Assembly: GCF_046630445.1 (NCBI RefSeq)
Contig: NC_092333.1
Coordinates: forward strand, 718,076,001 to 718,140,000
Length of the DNA: 64,000 nucleotides
Direction: 5' to 3'
Source of the DNA: Rutidosis leptorrhynchoides
Lineage: Eukaryota > Streptophyta > Magnoliopsida > Asterales > Asteraceae
This document shows positions 35,536 to 48,111 of this stretch, in pieces. The notes under the pieces were generated by a model that did not search any database, was not told the DNA's origin, and saw nothing but the letters and a program-made list of their open reading frames with translations. The first letter of the stretch is position 1. Every line of letters starts with the position of its first letter. Made by a program: the position numbers and the translations under genes.

Positions 35536-36480
35536 TTTTTTTTTTTTTTGTTGCAAAAATATTAATATATATAATAGTACAAAAAGATCCGGTGAAACAA
35601 CATTGCACAGATCATGACGATCTGAAAATACTTGGTCACAAACGACCAAACTCATTGACACTCGCTCCAGTTCGTTATAAACAGTATGAACGATAACATT
35701 GAAATACCGAGCAAGCACTATTGAAATTCCAACTGAAAATGCAAACAACCAATCCACCAAACCTAAAGCATGAAACATATACATAACCCCGACTCCGTAT
35801 CCGACCCTGCAACTTCGCTTCTCAGAAACCCCAAATTCAAATCATTCACCGGGCAACCCAAGAACACCTAAACCGAGGCCTATTTTCCGAAGTCAACCAA
35901 GTCAACTACGCCGACAACAACACCAAGCCCACTAAAGATTCGACGACGGGATAAATGGAATGAATGAACCAAACGAGTAGCAACCGACCTACAACTAAAG
36001 CAGGTTCAAACCGTAAAGAAACCATGCCATTTTCACCAGAATTTCTAGGACATTTACAACCCCGCAACCTCCAGCCGCCTTTTAGCGGCAAACAGCCACC
36101 ACTAGTACCAACGCTAGCAGCAGCCATCAACCACCAAATGCAGCCACCTACAACTACTAAGCACCACCAGCGACCGCTAGCAACCATCTCAGGCCGCCAT
36201 CAGTCGCCAACTATCCTAGGAAGTCGCTGGCAGCTGGATCAACGGGGTTCAGCACAGGCAACACCACAACCACCATCATAACAGATCCAAGGCCTACTAC
36301 TACCAAAACCAAAAACCAGCCCTAAATGGGTATAGAGCTCCGTCGGAGCTCGCCACCTACACCCACCTAGGAAACAAAAATTCCGGCAAAGAGGCACCAA
36401 GTCAAAGAAATATCACGACATACCCAACCCCAACGAACGAGAAGAAAGGACCAAAGCCAAGCTCCAAATAGATATATATC
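35536..36480 (-). mobile_element. Probable non-LTR retrotransposon copy, minus orientation
   Basis: On the minus strand the sequence ends TTAATATTTTTGCAACAAAA and a long poly(A) (T run 35536-35552), like a plant LINE 3' UTR. Upstream on that strand it is GC-richer with repetitive GGTGGTTG-like sequence, open in several frames without a recognisable domain. It seems to have inserted into the LINE fragment on its left. The left and right target duplications were not found. Confidence 0.45.
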
Positions 36481-38637
36481 CCTTTTTACGTAAACTAACA
36501 TGTTTTAACTTTAGTTAATTTTGTCCAAATAGATACTATAAAAGATTAATTTCACCTGAAATTATGAGCTTCCAAATTTTGCTCAAGCTCCAATCATAAG
36601 TTTCCAGCTTCAACTTCCATCACCAGTTACAAGTAGGGATAACAATTGGCACCCGATCCAGTGAATATTCAACCGATCCACACGCTTCGTAATGGATATG
36701 ATGCAGGATCTTTAGTCAGTAGTGATAAAAGAGATAAAGGGGCTCAGGTCTATCAGAGAAGAAAGAAGAAACCAATTGGATTGCTTGACTATTTTGGAGA
36801 ATCGATGTTTGGGCCAATTGTTGGGCCTGCAGGAAATTCAATCATAATTGCACCTACCATGGTCACCATCATATCATCATCATCATCCAAGGCTCCCAAA
36901 TAATTTAAAATCCTCAAACGAACGCATCACAGTTTTGGGTGAAGGCAGGTCCATAAAATCGATTCTAACAATATCGTTAATACCAATTATCTTTAATAGG
37001 TCAAAAGCTCCTGAAATCAATAATCAACAAAAATAATAATAAGCATTGATTCAGTTACCTATAACTATATATTTCTAAGTCATACATGAGATTTTTCAAT
37101 GTTAAAAGTTAACTGATTTTTCGATATTAGCAACAAATATGATCATGATATACACTTACAGCAACAAATATAATTAAAATGATGAATGCAACAAAGAGGA
37201 TTAAACTCTGAACCTGAAATTTATTGCAAAAATCCATTTGTGTATGATTCCTTAAAGCGAATTGGTTCAATTGGCAATGAGTTCAACACCCCTACACCCA
37301 CAGGCGGCAATAACTATTGATTTCCAAATCGGTTTCTTGCTCCAGTTAATTTTCGTCCACCATTTAGCTAATAGAGTAAGGTTCTTTAGCCTCAATGGGA
37401 CAGTACCTAGACCACTGTAATCTTCATGTTAAGATAGGTATGTTCCCCAAACGATTCATCAAATGACCCATAAAATATTTACAAAATAATAAACAAAAAA
37501 TCAAATCAAATAGATTAATCGAATCGAACTACGCAACTTAGCGAGAGCATCAACATAAATATGTCTAGGCAGTCGATTACATCCATGATATATTGTTAGC
37601 CACAAATTCATACCAATTACATCCACTGAAAGTCAATACATATGTCTGGGAACGTATAATTATTAACCATTGAGACTGAATTGAATGTGATGATCATTCC
37701 CAGAAGGAGGTTTCATCATATTCATATAGGTAACTACAAAGTAGTGGTTAAAATTATCAATTCCAAGTAGCAACGAAATTATCCCAAACAATAGTTGTCC
37801 CATCGTATCCAAAAAAACAAACATATGCAAGAATTCAACATATTAAAAACTAAATCAAACATAAAGTAAAACTTTGGATTTTTCCACCTAATTAATAAGT
37901 TTCACACCTACTGTAAACTGGTTTTTCAATATATTAAATTTTCAAGATATAAAATCAAAATACTCAAGTATTTAATCCGTCAAAGTTTAGCCAGAATAAA
38001 CTAAACACATAAAGCACAAAAACTAATTTCAATATATCTGATGCTATGTAGTTTCAAACATTATTCAAATACATAAAATCATGTTGATTTCATTATTCTT
38101 TGTTCAACAAAACATTACAGTATGTGTTGAAAACCAGATGTAAAAAAATACAACATTTGAATTCGGAATCTAATTTATTAAAGAAACAATCAAAACCCTA
38201 AGTCAGTTAAATACTTACCTTGATTTTCTGAATTCAAGGCTGTCTATGTCGTTAGCAAGATAAGAATCAATTTTATTAACGTATCAATTCAACAGTTAAC
38301 GTACCTAAAGCTTAATTTAATTCAGATACGAGATCCAATTAATCTTCAAACAAATTTAGAGAATCGATTCAATCGGCTAATCAGTGATTCATAAACGTAC
38401 AGATGATCTCAGATGATGATCTTGAACCCTTATCCCGTGTTTTTATTTTTAATTATTAGAAAAGGGTATTTTAGGGACTGTGTATATGTAAAATTGATTT
38501 ATTAGATAATATTTTTAGTGTATATGATTAATGATAGTTGGATTAAGGGGGATTGTAATATAATTTTTTAATCTAACGGTGATTAAAAGGGTTTTGAAAA
38601 CATTTATTAGCTAATCGAGACTCTTTTTTAATGTATA
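36481..38637. other. Intergenic mosaic with a LINE relic
   Basis: Mostly AT-rich with no gene. A plus-strand open stretch at 36650-36903 (RDKGAQVYQRRKKKPIG, DYFGESMFGP) may be a fragment of a retroelement frame but is not recognised. A minus-strand LINE relic at about 37295-37410 is listed separately. Confidence 0.4.
37295..37410 (-). pseudogene. LINE reverse-transcriptase relic
   Basis: The minus strand reads LGTVPLRLKNLTLLAKWWTK followed by KPIWKSIV, resembling the plant LINE segment that usually reads like LKAKNLALLGKWWW..ALW just after the reverse-transcriptase core. Short and isolated. Confidence 0.55.
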
Positions 38638-41011
38638 CTAGTTTATAGCCCGCACATTCGCGGGTATTTTATCACAAATACTTCTAAATATATTTATGAA
38701 AAATTGATCCAAAACATGAGATTAAATATTCAATTTTGCATTACAACACATAAATAATGATGTAATGACGATGATAGCGAGTCATAATTGAGCTATCACC
38801 ATATCATAGTACGTGTTTAAACATACAATTACATTGCGAAGCTAAGTTACTTCTTAAGTTTTATACATACCAGAAGAATCGGGTTGTCGAAGGGTAACGA
38901 TGGAAATTACACCGTTAGTAGAAAGAATGCATATTGCACGTGGTCCTTTTGAGGAGAACGATATAACCTTCATCGTCACATCTTAATTGAACGAAACAAA
39001 ATTATAAAAAGAAAAACTGAAAAATTATAATCTCTGGACGAATATATTGTAAGAATATACAAATCTGCATCACCTCAATTAATTAAAATGCTTAATTTTA
39101 CCTCTCCTGTATTGACACTAATGATATGAGGCATAAATATGCACCAACAGAACTTCAAACACAATCGCCTAAGCAATGAACGTTGAAATGTATATCTCGT
39201 TATTGACTAAACTAATATAACCTGAAAACGGTCAGTAAATAAAGAATGGATGGTGTTGAGAATAACCTGTAAGGTAGCACACTGTCATTTCCTTTTCAAG
39301 GCATCCGAAATAACTAACATGTTAAATATATTCAGGAAAATAACACATTATTTCCATTTTAAAAGTATTGGTACCAATATGACCCAACCATTTTGACTTG
39401 TATTATTAAAAAAAAAAAAAAAAAAAGAGAAGAAGAAGAAGCTGTCAGGAGTAATAGTCTTGCGGTGACCCAAAAATTGGCGATGACCTTAAACAAATCT
39501 TGCCATATTACTGGATAAACACATCACTCCCTAAAGATATGATATAATCAAGTGCTGCGTACTATTACTCAATATTAACTGCATAATATTATGACTACGT
39601 TAATATATGTAAGAATAAACTAAACTATAATCATTATAAATCGTGATTTCGTAAGATGATACGTAATTTGTATCAATGTGATAAAGACATAATAATTTGA
39701 TCATTTAAATATGATTTATAATTAAGGGTTATAATTGGAATATAAAATGGATTTCAAAACTCAAGTTTTCTAACTATTATTTGTTAAGTCATTAAACTGG
39801 AGTATTATTTTTTCAGGCTAGCATCTAATCTTAATTAAAACCATGCGTAATTGGGAGGTTATGAGATACGCACAGGGTAATGTAGAAGCCAATTTGAAAC
39901 CAATTGGTTGTAGTAATTTGCACTGGTTGTTAATCAAATTGTCCTAGATATAGCAATAGAAGCAAAGAGGTAAAATGGGTCTAAATTTTCCCATATTGTA
40001 ATTTATATGCATAGAACCTCCTATAACTTGTTTTAACTAAAAAAGTCATCTCTCTTTTAATAAATTTAAAAGTTTCGAAATCAAACTAACTACTTAAAGT
40101 GTATAAACTGACTGTTTTAGGTGGATTCATTAAAAGTTTTTACTATAAAAAATTTGACCAATTACCCAACCAACAGATATTTCTACCTTAGTGTTTGTCA
40201 TGGTTTGTTAACGTAAAAGAAAAATTGCAGCCTCTAATATTGTGGAAAACAATTCACTAAAGACCTGATACAATTTAATTGTGAAATATACACCATCTAT
40301 CATACATACGACATTACACGACGGGAGAGTGCATAGCCAATAATAGTGACAAGTTTAATTTGAAAATTTTTTACATTATCACGGAAGCAACAAATCGATA
40401 GATCATTATGAGAAGCAAACTTCCTATCCTTAAGAAATGACGATCGATATACATGAAGAATTCTCCAATGCATTTTGCCATCACCTTGTACCTTGCCTAC
40501 ATGTCGCAAACTTCCTTAGAACAAAGATGTACCTTTTCTCCTAAAGAACAAAGATAAAACACAAGCTCCCCGGTGAAGATAAATTGAACCAGCATTAGCA
40601 TATCACATGGAAACACAAGCTCCACAGTGAATTGATACCAAGGATGCAATAATCGCTACTCAAGTGGCATCCTATGCAATCTATTCGACATCATTTTCCA
40701 AACACTTGTTATATAGAAAACAACCTGGTCACCCATTTTGACTCTGTATAAAAACAAAATAAATAGCCAACTATAAAATACAAAGTAAATAAACAAACCT
40801 GACTTTCAGTTGGTAGATATGTAATGTTGGACATGATTTAATTTATCATACTATTCAGTGTCCAAAAATAAATAACAATATGCTACAAAAGAGATATTTG
40901 ACATGAAATACTATTATAAACATTGTTTTAGTTGATTGACATGCATGACTCACTACAAATAATGTCGTAGTTTTTAACACTTTTTAAATGAGCTTTTGAC
41001 ACTTAAAAATA
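38638..41011 (-). mobile_element. Helitron 3' terminus (minus orientation) and unassigned sequence to its right
   Basis: On the minus strand the stem-loop CCCGCGAATGTGCGGG (5-bp GC stem) is followed by CTATAAACTAG, then the host T, with the terminal CTAG at 38638-38641 next to A 38637. This is the canonical Helitron 3' end. The 5' TC end was not located, so the element's length is unknown; it may reach anywhere up to copy D. The rest to 41011 is AT-rich with a poly(A) run at about 39407-39425 and no recognised gene. Confidence 0.5.
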
Positions 41012-41510
41012 TCATGTACGTCCGCGTTTCAAGAACGTGAGGCATGCGGGCTTGGTTATGATGATTCTACCAATACTTACAAAATGGTGTGTGCTGTGCT
41101 TCGAAATCAAGACAAGAAGATTAGTCACAATGATGATGTGGTGAAGGAGGATTTATGCACCATGGTACATGATGTATTGGGTGGCACGGAAGACTCATCA
41201 TCATGGCGGGAGATACTCGTAGTTCCACCCTATCCCATAAGTGGTGAAGCTGTATTTGCTAATGGATGTTTGCACTGGTTGGGTAGTGATAATCTTAACT
41301 GTTGGGCGTCTCATGCAGTAAGTAAAGTAATAAGTTTTGACATGAAGAAAGAGGAATTTGGGTTGATAGATCCTCCTTATAATACAGTTATTGATCGTAC
41401 GGGTAGGGAGCATTTGGTTGATCTAGATGGTCAAGTTGGACTTGTTTATGATGATGTCAGGGGGGAAACGTCCTGCGTAGAGGTCTGGTTACTGAATCAT
41501 AAAACAAAAT
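41012..41510 (+). pseudogene. F-box duplicate D, middle part (5' half missing)
   Basis: Homology to genes B and C starts at 41012 (TCATGTAC), about codon 170-175 of the 432-residue form of B. The F-box and the front of the FBA region are absent. What remains is in frame: FQEREACGLGYDDSTNTYKM, a short serine run before WREILVVPPYP, VFANGCLHWL, EEFGLIDPP and VEVWLLNHKTK. The unrelated sequence on the left shows a deletion or replacement break. At 41510 it is interrupted by element Q, and the gene continues at 50807. Without an F-box it could not act as an SCF receptor. Confidence 0.9.
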
Positions 41511-44207
41511 TGTAATGACCCGGAATTTTCCGACCAAATTATACTTATGAGATTAATATTTACATAAATTAAACCATACCAACATGATAAGCAATCTAAA
41601 TTGTTGAGACTTGTGTTTTTGAAAAGAGTTTTACACAACGTTTGACCGTCCAATATGACCGATGATATCACGAACTATATAACATACGATAATTATACGT
41701 TTGTGTATATATATGTATTTATATATATTTAACATGATCTAAGGATGGTTTAACATCTCATTGTGTACTAATGACAATGAGTTATAAGTATATTTTGAAA
41801 CTACTAACTTAAGTTTTCAAAACGATAACTATACGTAACATTCTTTGATATATATACTTATAATCTCTAATGCTTATACATGTATCGTATATATAATGTA
41901 TTTAATCACTTTTTAAGGACTTAAATACATAAAACAATATAAGTATATTCACAAAAGATAGCTATATTTGAATTCTCGTTCCGTTTTCTCAAGATTTCTA
42001 TACGTATATCTAGGGTATATGTACCCGTATCATACCCAGCTTCTATACGTATTTACTATTGGTATATACACATCAAATCAACATCCTAATCAACATTATT
42101 ACTGCCCTAGATATGAAGTAACTAGAATTTGTCAAGTAGTATGAATTATTAGTAAGAAAACAAAATTAGGAATCCTTTTCTTTCTTTATAAACTAAAAAC
42201 GTTTTTATAAATGAACACCATTTCTTCACTCTATTTTCTCATACCTACACCCTCATTTCTCTCTTAAAATACTCCTAACTTCATACTTGATCATCTTAAG
42301 CATTTTCCCCATCATTTAGCTTCAATTACAAGCCTTAAACACCATAAGAAAACTCTTTCAAGAACATATCAAAATAACCACCCATTTGAAGAAGTTTACT
42401 TCCAACCTTTTGATCTAACTCCACCACTCTTTGATTCCAAGATTATTTCTTATCTTTTGCAGTAACTTTTTCCATGTAACTTGAGGTAGTAACCTTGTTC
42501 ATAATCTTATTCAATTCATATTCATATAGCTATCTTATTTTGTGGTATAAAATTTTAACAACAAGAACATAGTTTGATTGATTTCAAACTTGTTCGCAAA
42601 CTAAATAGATCCTTCTAACTTGACTTTTAAAACACTTCAAGACCTATAATATATCATAATGATATGCTAACCTAACAAGATATAACTTGGTTTTACAAAG
42701 AACATCTTAAAAACTGAATCTACGTCGTCGGAGTGCAACCGGGGGCTGTTTTGGGTTGGATAATTAAAAACCATCTTGAACTTTGAATTGGAAGTTCATG
42801 TTCTAGAAAAATGATATTTCTTATGAATATGTTAACACATAAAAATTTCATGGTTTAACTCAAAGTGTAAGTATTTTTAGAAAAATGATCATTAAATGTT
42901 GTTTTTATGATGGAAAATGATCACTTTCATAAGTTTCACCAAAGTTTGACCTATAACCTATGATTTCGAATACAAACTAAGGTATTTTCAGTTCATATTC
43001 TTAAAATTTGACTCGATCCAAGGAAGTGGCAAGTTGAACCAACAAAAACGGAGTTGTAATGAAGAAACTACGACTAAAACAAGATTGGGTATCCGAAGCT
43101 AGTTTAGCTACGAAAATATTTGGAGAAAAAGTAAATTAATCATATCTTTTCTAATTAATATGATATTTTATATATAATTACTTATGATTTGATTTTATAT
43201 ATTTCAGGACTACCCGTAAACAACACGAGAAGATTAATCATAAGACCTCATGATTGTACGCAACACGTCATTTGACAACACGGTACTTTATGTACGCAAC
43301 ACGTCATTTGACAACATGGTACCATGGGTCGAGATTAATTCTGATCAATACGAATACGATGGGGTCTTTATTTATTTTATTTAAGCAACTAATTGTGGAC
43401 CACTAACATCGGACTGTTAACTACGGACTAAGAAAATATTAAAAGTATTAAAAGTATATATATATATGTAACGATTACTTAAAAAGAAAATATGTTGATA
43501 TATTATATATATGGTTAGGTTAGTGATATCTATCGGAGACCAAGTCGAATTAAATACCTTCAAGGCAAATGTGAGTTTCATTTGCTCCCTTTTTAATTGC
43601 TTTTGCAATATATATTTTTGGGCTGAGAATACATGCGCTGCTTTTATAAATGTTTACAAAATAGACACAAGTACTTAAAAATATATTCTACGTTGAGTTG
43701 TACCACTGGCATATTTCCCTGTAGCTTGGTAACTACTATTTACATGGGTATTGTAAACGCGAATCCTGTTGATAGATCTATCGGGCCTGACAACCCCAAC
43801 CGGACTGGACGACCAGTATTCAACGGTTGCACAGTACTTCGTTTTGGTGACTACACTTGGTACGGTGTAGTGAGATTTCATAATAAAGGGAATATGCGAC
43901 GTTGATTAAATGTTAAGTATGGTTACCAAGTGCTCAACCACTTAGAATGCTTTACATACACTTGCGAGTGTATTATGTTTATGATTATGAAATCTTGTGG
44001 TCTATTAACATATTGAAATGATTGTTATGATAAACCTATGAACTCACCAACCTTTTGGTTGACACTTTAAAGCATGTTTATTCTCAGGTACGAATTAAGT
44101 CTTCCGCTGTGCATTTGCTCAATATAAGGACATTACTTGGAGCCGATCATCGCAATGGGACCAAATGTTGATGACTTCGTCCAGGTGGATTAGGACGGGT
44201 CCTTTCA
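41511..44207 (+). repeat. 5' LTR of element Q
   Basis: TGTAATGACCCGGAATTTTC ... GGGTCCTTTCA. Contains a tandem pair of ACGCAACACGTCATTTGACA (43259 and 43294) and the word GGCTGTTTTGGGTT (42745) that is also in the LTRs of P and R. Confidence 0.95.
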
Positions 44208-47200
44208 GTTGGTATCAGAGCGGTGGTCGTAGAGAACCAGGTCTTGTATTAGTGTGTCTAACTAGTAGTTGTTAGGATGCATTAATGAGTCTGGACTTCG
44301 ACCGTGTCTACATGTCAAAAGTTTTGCTTATCATTTCTAGTCGGAAATCATCTGCTTATCATCCTTAGGAAATTACCTGCTTATCATTCATAAGTCTAGA
44401 CACATTTTACTGCATTTACTGCATTGATAGTGTATAGACGAATTCTTATCTTAGCATATCTGTTATTGCGAACTTTGGCTGATATCTTTTCAAAGATTCT
44501 CCGTAATTTACGAGATTTTGGTATTATATATACATATGTAAATTATGTATTGAAGAGTACCAAATCTAACTCCTATAATCTATTCCATACCAAAAATTCA
44601 TTTTTCCCATTATACAAGATGGATTCCGCATCTAGTTCGAATTCTTCAGATTCCGACAGTTATGCCGATATGGATTTCCATTCGGGCTCCGAAAGCAGCA
44701 TCACCGGAATGGATCAACCAATTTCCCATCATCTATTCTGGATGAATTGGGGATGGGTTCGTAATATACTAAATCATTGGAGACAAGAAGAAGGTGATCC
44801 ATTCCATCCACCAAATTGCCCTCTTGGCGATGAACCTGAAGCACTTACCGGTGAACCTATTTGAAACATCATTTTCTCTCTCATTTCTAGAGTATCTCGT
44901 CACGATTATATACTATCCCATATTACAAATCTTGTTCATTCGCTCGCTCCAACCGCCAATCATCCCGGTGTACTAGCAGAAGTTAACAAACTTCGCGCTC
45001 GCGTGACGGCTTTGGAGAACATGGTGCGAAGGTTGCAAACACCAGCAGCAGCACCAGCAGCATAATCAGCACGACCATCAATAAAATCAACAATACCATC
45101 ATCACCACTAACAAACAACATCCGCATCACATGTCTCGACATCATAATCTGTCCCACAAACATCAACATCATACGCACCGTAGATACTAAGGAGTACCAA
45201 CAATAATGAACGATGAAGTATTGATCCATAACTTCATTGATATTCTGCAAAGAATATGTGGTTTCAAAAAGTTTTAGAGATTTCTTATTCTAGCTCAAAC
45301 CGAAAAGCAAATGAGATTAATATCATATTAACTCATTAAATTCATGATTTCATCTGAAGAAAATATATATGTATATATGTTTTCATAAAGATTGTAATTA
45401 AAAGTTCTTTTGTACAAAATATTAATGGTGAAATTTTTTTTTTGACGGGTAGGTAATACCCGAGGAATAATTAGAGTTCATCTTAATAAGTTACATTGTA
45501 CATTCGTCGAAGCTGATTCAACAGTCATTTACTATCCTACTTACAACCACCGATATACGTATACGTTCACCGCAGAATAACCATTTTCATTGAATTTCAT
45601 ATTTGGATTTTGACTTCCCAGAATCCAACAAGTGGCATATGAAGAAAACATATGACAAAATAAAATCTGTTAGAAACAAACAAATTAACTATGAAAAATT
45701 TTGTTAAGAATCCACGCTAACTGTTCCAGCTAACTGTTCCTAGCTAACTGATTACATTTTATTTATCGCAGTTTATTTATCGCAATTTAATTATCGCACT
45801 TTTATTTATCGTCATTTAATTTCTGTAATTATTTTACGCACTTTAAATATCGGGACACTTATACAATGTTTTGACATATCATATCGACGCATCTATATAT
45901 ATTATTTGGAATCACCATAGACACTCTATATGCAGTAATGATCGAGTTCTCTATACAGGGTTGAGGTTGATTCTACAATAATATATATAGTTTGAGTTGT
46001 GATCAAGTCTGAGAGGTATACGGGTCACGACACATATTAATTAATTCGTATATTATATATTAAACTATATATGAATTATTGGACTGTTACTGTGGACTAT
46101 CGACTGTGGACTAATGACATTGGACAATTAAAATGAATTAAAATATTGATTATAACATATGAAACTAAACATTTCTTCAAGATTGCCACTTGATTTCATC
46201 TTAAACCTCATTGTATCTCGACGATTACAATCAGCGTTCAAATCTATCATGATTCTTAAAAACACCTCAATCGAGAGGATAAACCAACCACACTTCATCT
46301 ACAGAAGAAAAGATTGATGCATATAGTGATGCACCTGAAAAACCCTCGGAAACTGAGTAAACGTTTGACACATATCTGTTCTAGTTCCTTTGACATTGTT
46401 ATTACCGAAGATCATTTTGCAATCCCTTTCCAAAGTAGCTAATTTTGTCACAGCTCTAGCAAGTCAACTCCGACTTTTTATCCGAAACAACTTTATTATA
46501 ACCGTGATATATATGCGTACTCTTTATTGTTACTGGGGAACCTTTTATATTCCACAATATTACCATCAGCGATTAATCATTCTAAAAACACAATTCTCCT
46601 GAAACTACCTCAGTTTGATAACCGATGACCCAGATCAGTTAACTTTGAAAATGTTGACGAAGCAGCATGTTGTAGATGATCTTAATGGCCAAAAGTTTGA
46701 TAATAAAGAAAGGAGTGTTAGGAATGCTCGATAGAAAATTTAGTACCGAAAAGCGGATTATGTGAAACTATGAAGAAAGCCGTGGATAAATCACAAAGAA
46801 CAAGTTTGCCTTCAAAGAATCCAAATGATTCTGTGCCTGCTGAAATCGTTAGCAAACATCTTATTTCTCATTCTAAACCTTCACAGACAAATATTCTTCA
46901 TCGTCCATTGATATTAGAAATTCTAAGATATTCTCGTATGTTCTTTTATAAATATCCTCCATATTTCTGGCGATATTTTCACAACTATTCTTATCTGAGA
47001 TCATTTATCTCTCCGTAATATCTGCAACATAAAAGAAACTGTGTTAGTTTCTAAATTCTGAAACCTTCGAGTTTAAAATATGAATGTTTTGAAGTAGTGT
47101 TGGGAACTGAAGCATGGATTAGTATAATATAATGACACTTGATCAACATCATTATATTACAGTAAGTCATGCTGAGTTTCTAATGAAGCATGATGATTCA

Positions 47201-48111
47201 CAGTACCGTCATCATGTGCCATTTACACGAATCTTACATTCTATCTAATCTCTAAACATATCAAGAGAATATTTTTCTGGATGATTCGGTCTTCTCCAGG
47301 GTATTCTGGTCATTTAACAAATCAAAATCGTTCTATTACCATTTTCTTCTTAGAGCATTAGCTATGTTCATTCTGAATTTCATATCTACGAATTCCGGAC
47401 CATTACTCGCTTGACTCGAAGTCGGGAAGAGAAAACGAAAGCATGAAGCTCCGAAAAATAATGAAGAATATAAACTTCGATAATAACCCCGAAATTACAA
47501 ACCGTGTATATCGATGCAGATAGCAATATAGAGACACGGGAGAATTAGAAACACTATAAACACAAGAGTATAGTAGAAGTAAATAGATTCTTCTGGTGGT
47601 AGATGAAAAAGAAGAATGACAGATATAAAAGTTAGGAGTATATCAAGAATCAGGACTGGATAGAGCATATTGATGAATGCTTTAAAGTAAGAATCAAGGG
47701 AGAAAGAATAGAAGGTGTGAGTCGTGGAAAATAAGGAAACGAATGGGTGAATTTATAGTGAAATATCCGACAGAGCAATCGAAACAGATTATTGCATATA
47801 ATTAAAGAAGTTCCTGATTTCCTTAATCACTAAAGAACCAAATCTTATTACGTAAGATTCTCTTTAAATCCCTTAAATCCCGGAAATCAATCATAACTAC
47901 GTCATCGGTTAAGACGAATATATTTTACTCATCTCACTCTTTTACGATAGTCTCATTTATATTCTTCGCATAATCGAATAGTTTAATCTACATTACTCAA
48001 TGATGATAAAACTCCATTATCACCTTATATTTGTCATGAAAACCTTCTTATTGTTATCCATAACAACCTCTATCAAATTTCGGGGACGAAATTTCTTTAA
48101 CGGGTAGGTAC
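44208..48111 (+). mobile_element. Internal region of element Q with one short frame and a captured LTR-like segment
   Basis: Leader 44208-44620 with three TGCTTATCA words as in P. A short frame starts with ATG at 44621 (MDSASSSNSSDSDSYADMD), continuing with HHLFWMNWGWVR and EEGDPFHPPNCPLG and ending at 44864, about 81 residues; function unknown. Sequence at about 45830-46140 resembles the middle of the R-type LTR (see findings). The rest is noncoding and partly collinear with P. It ends TTTCGGGGACGAAATTTCTT and ACGGGTAGGTAC before the 3' LTR. Confidence 0.75.

Noticed and set aside
35964-36281. Proline/glutamine-rich frame and its antisense counterpart
   Set aside because: Low-complexity GC-rich sequence inside a poly(A)-tailed minus-strand retroelement; both strands are open and no domain is visible.
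40945-40970. CACTACAA word near copy D as a CACTA transposon end
   Set aside because: No matching inverted end and no 3-bp target duplication could be found.
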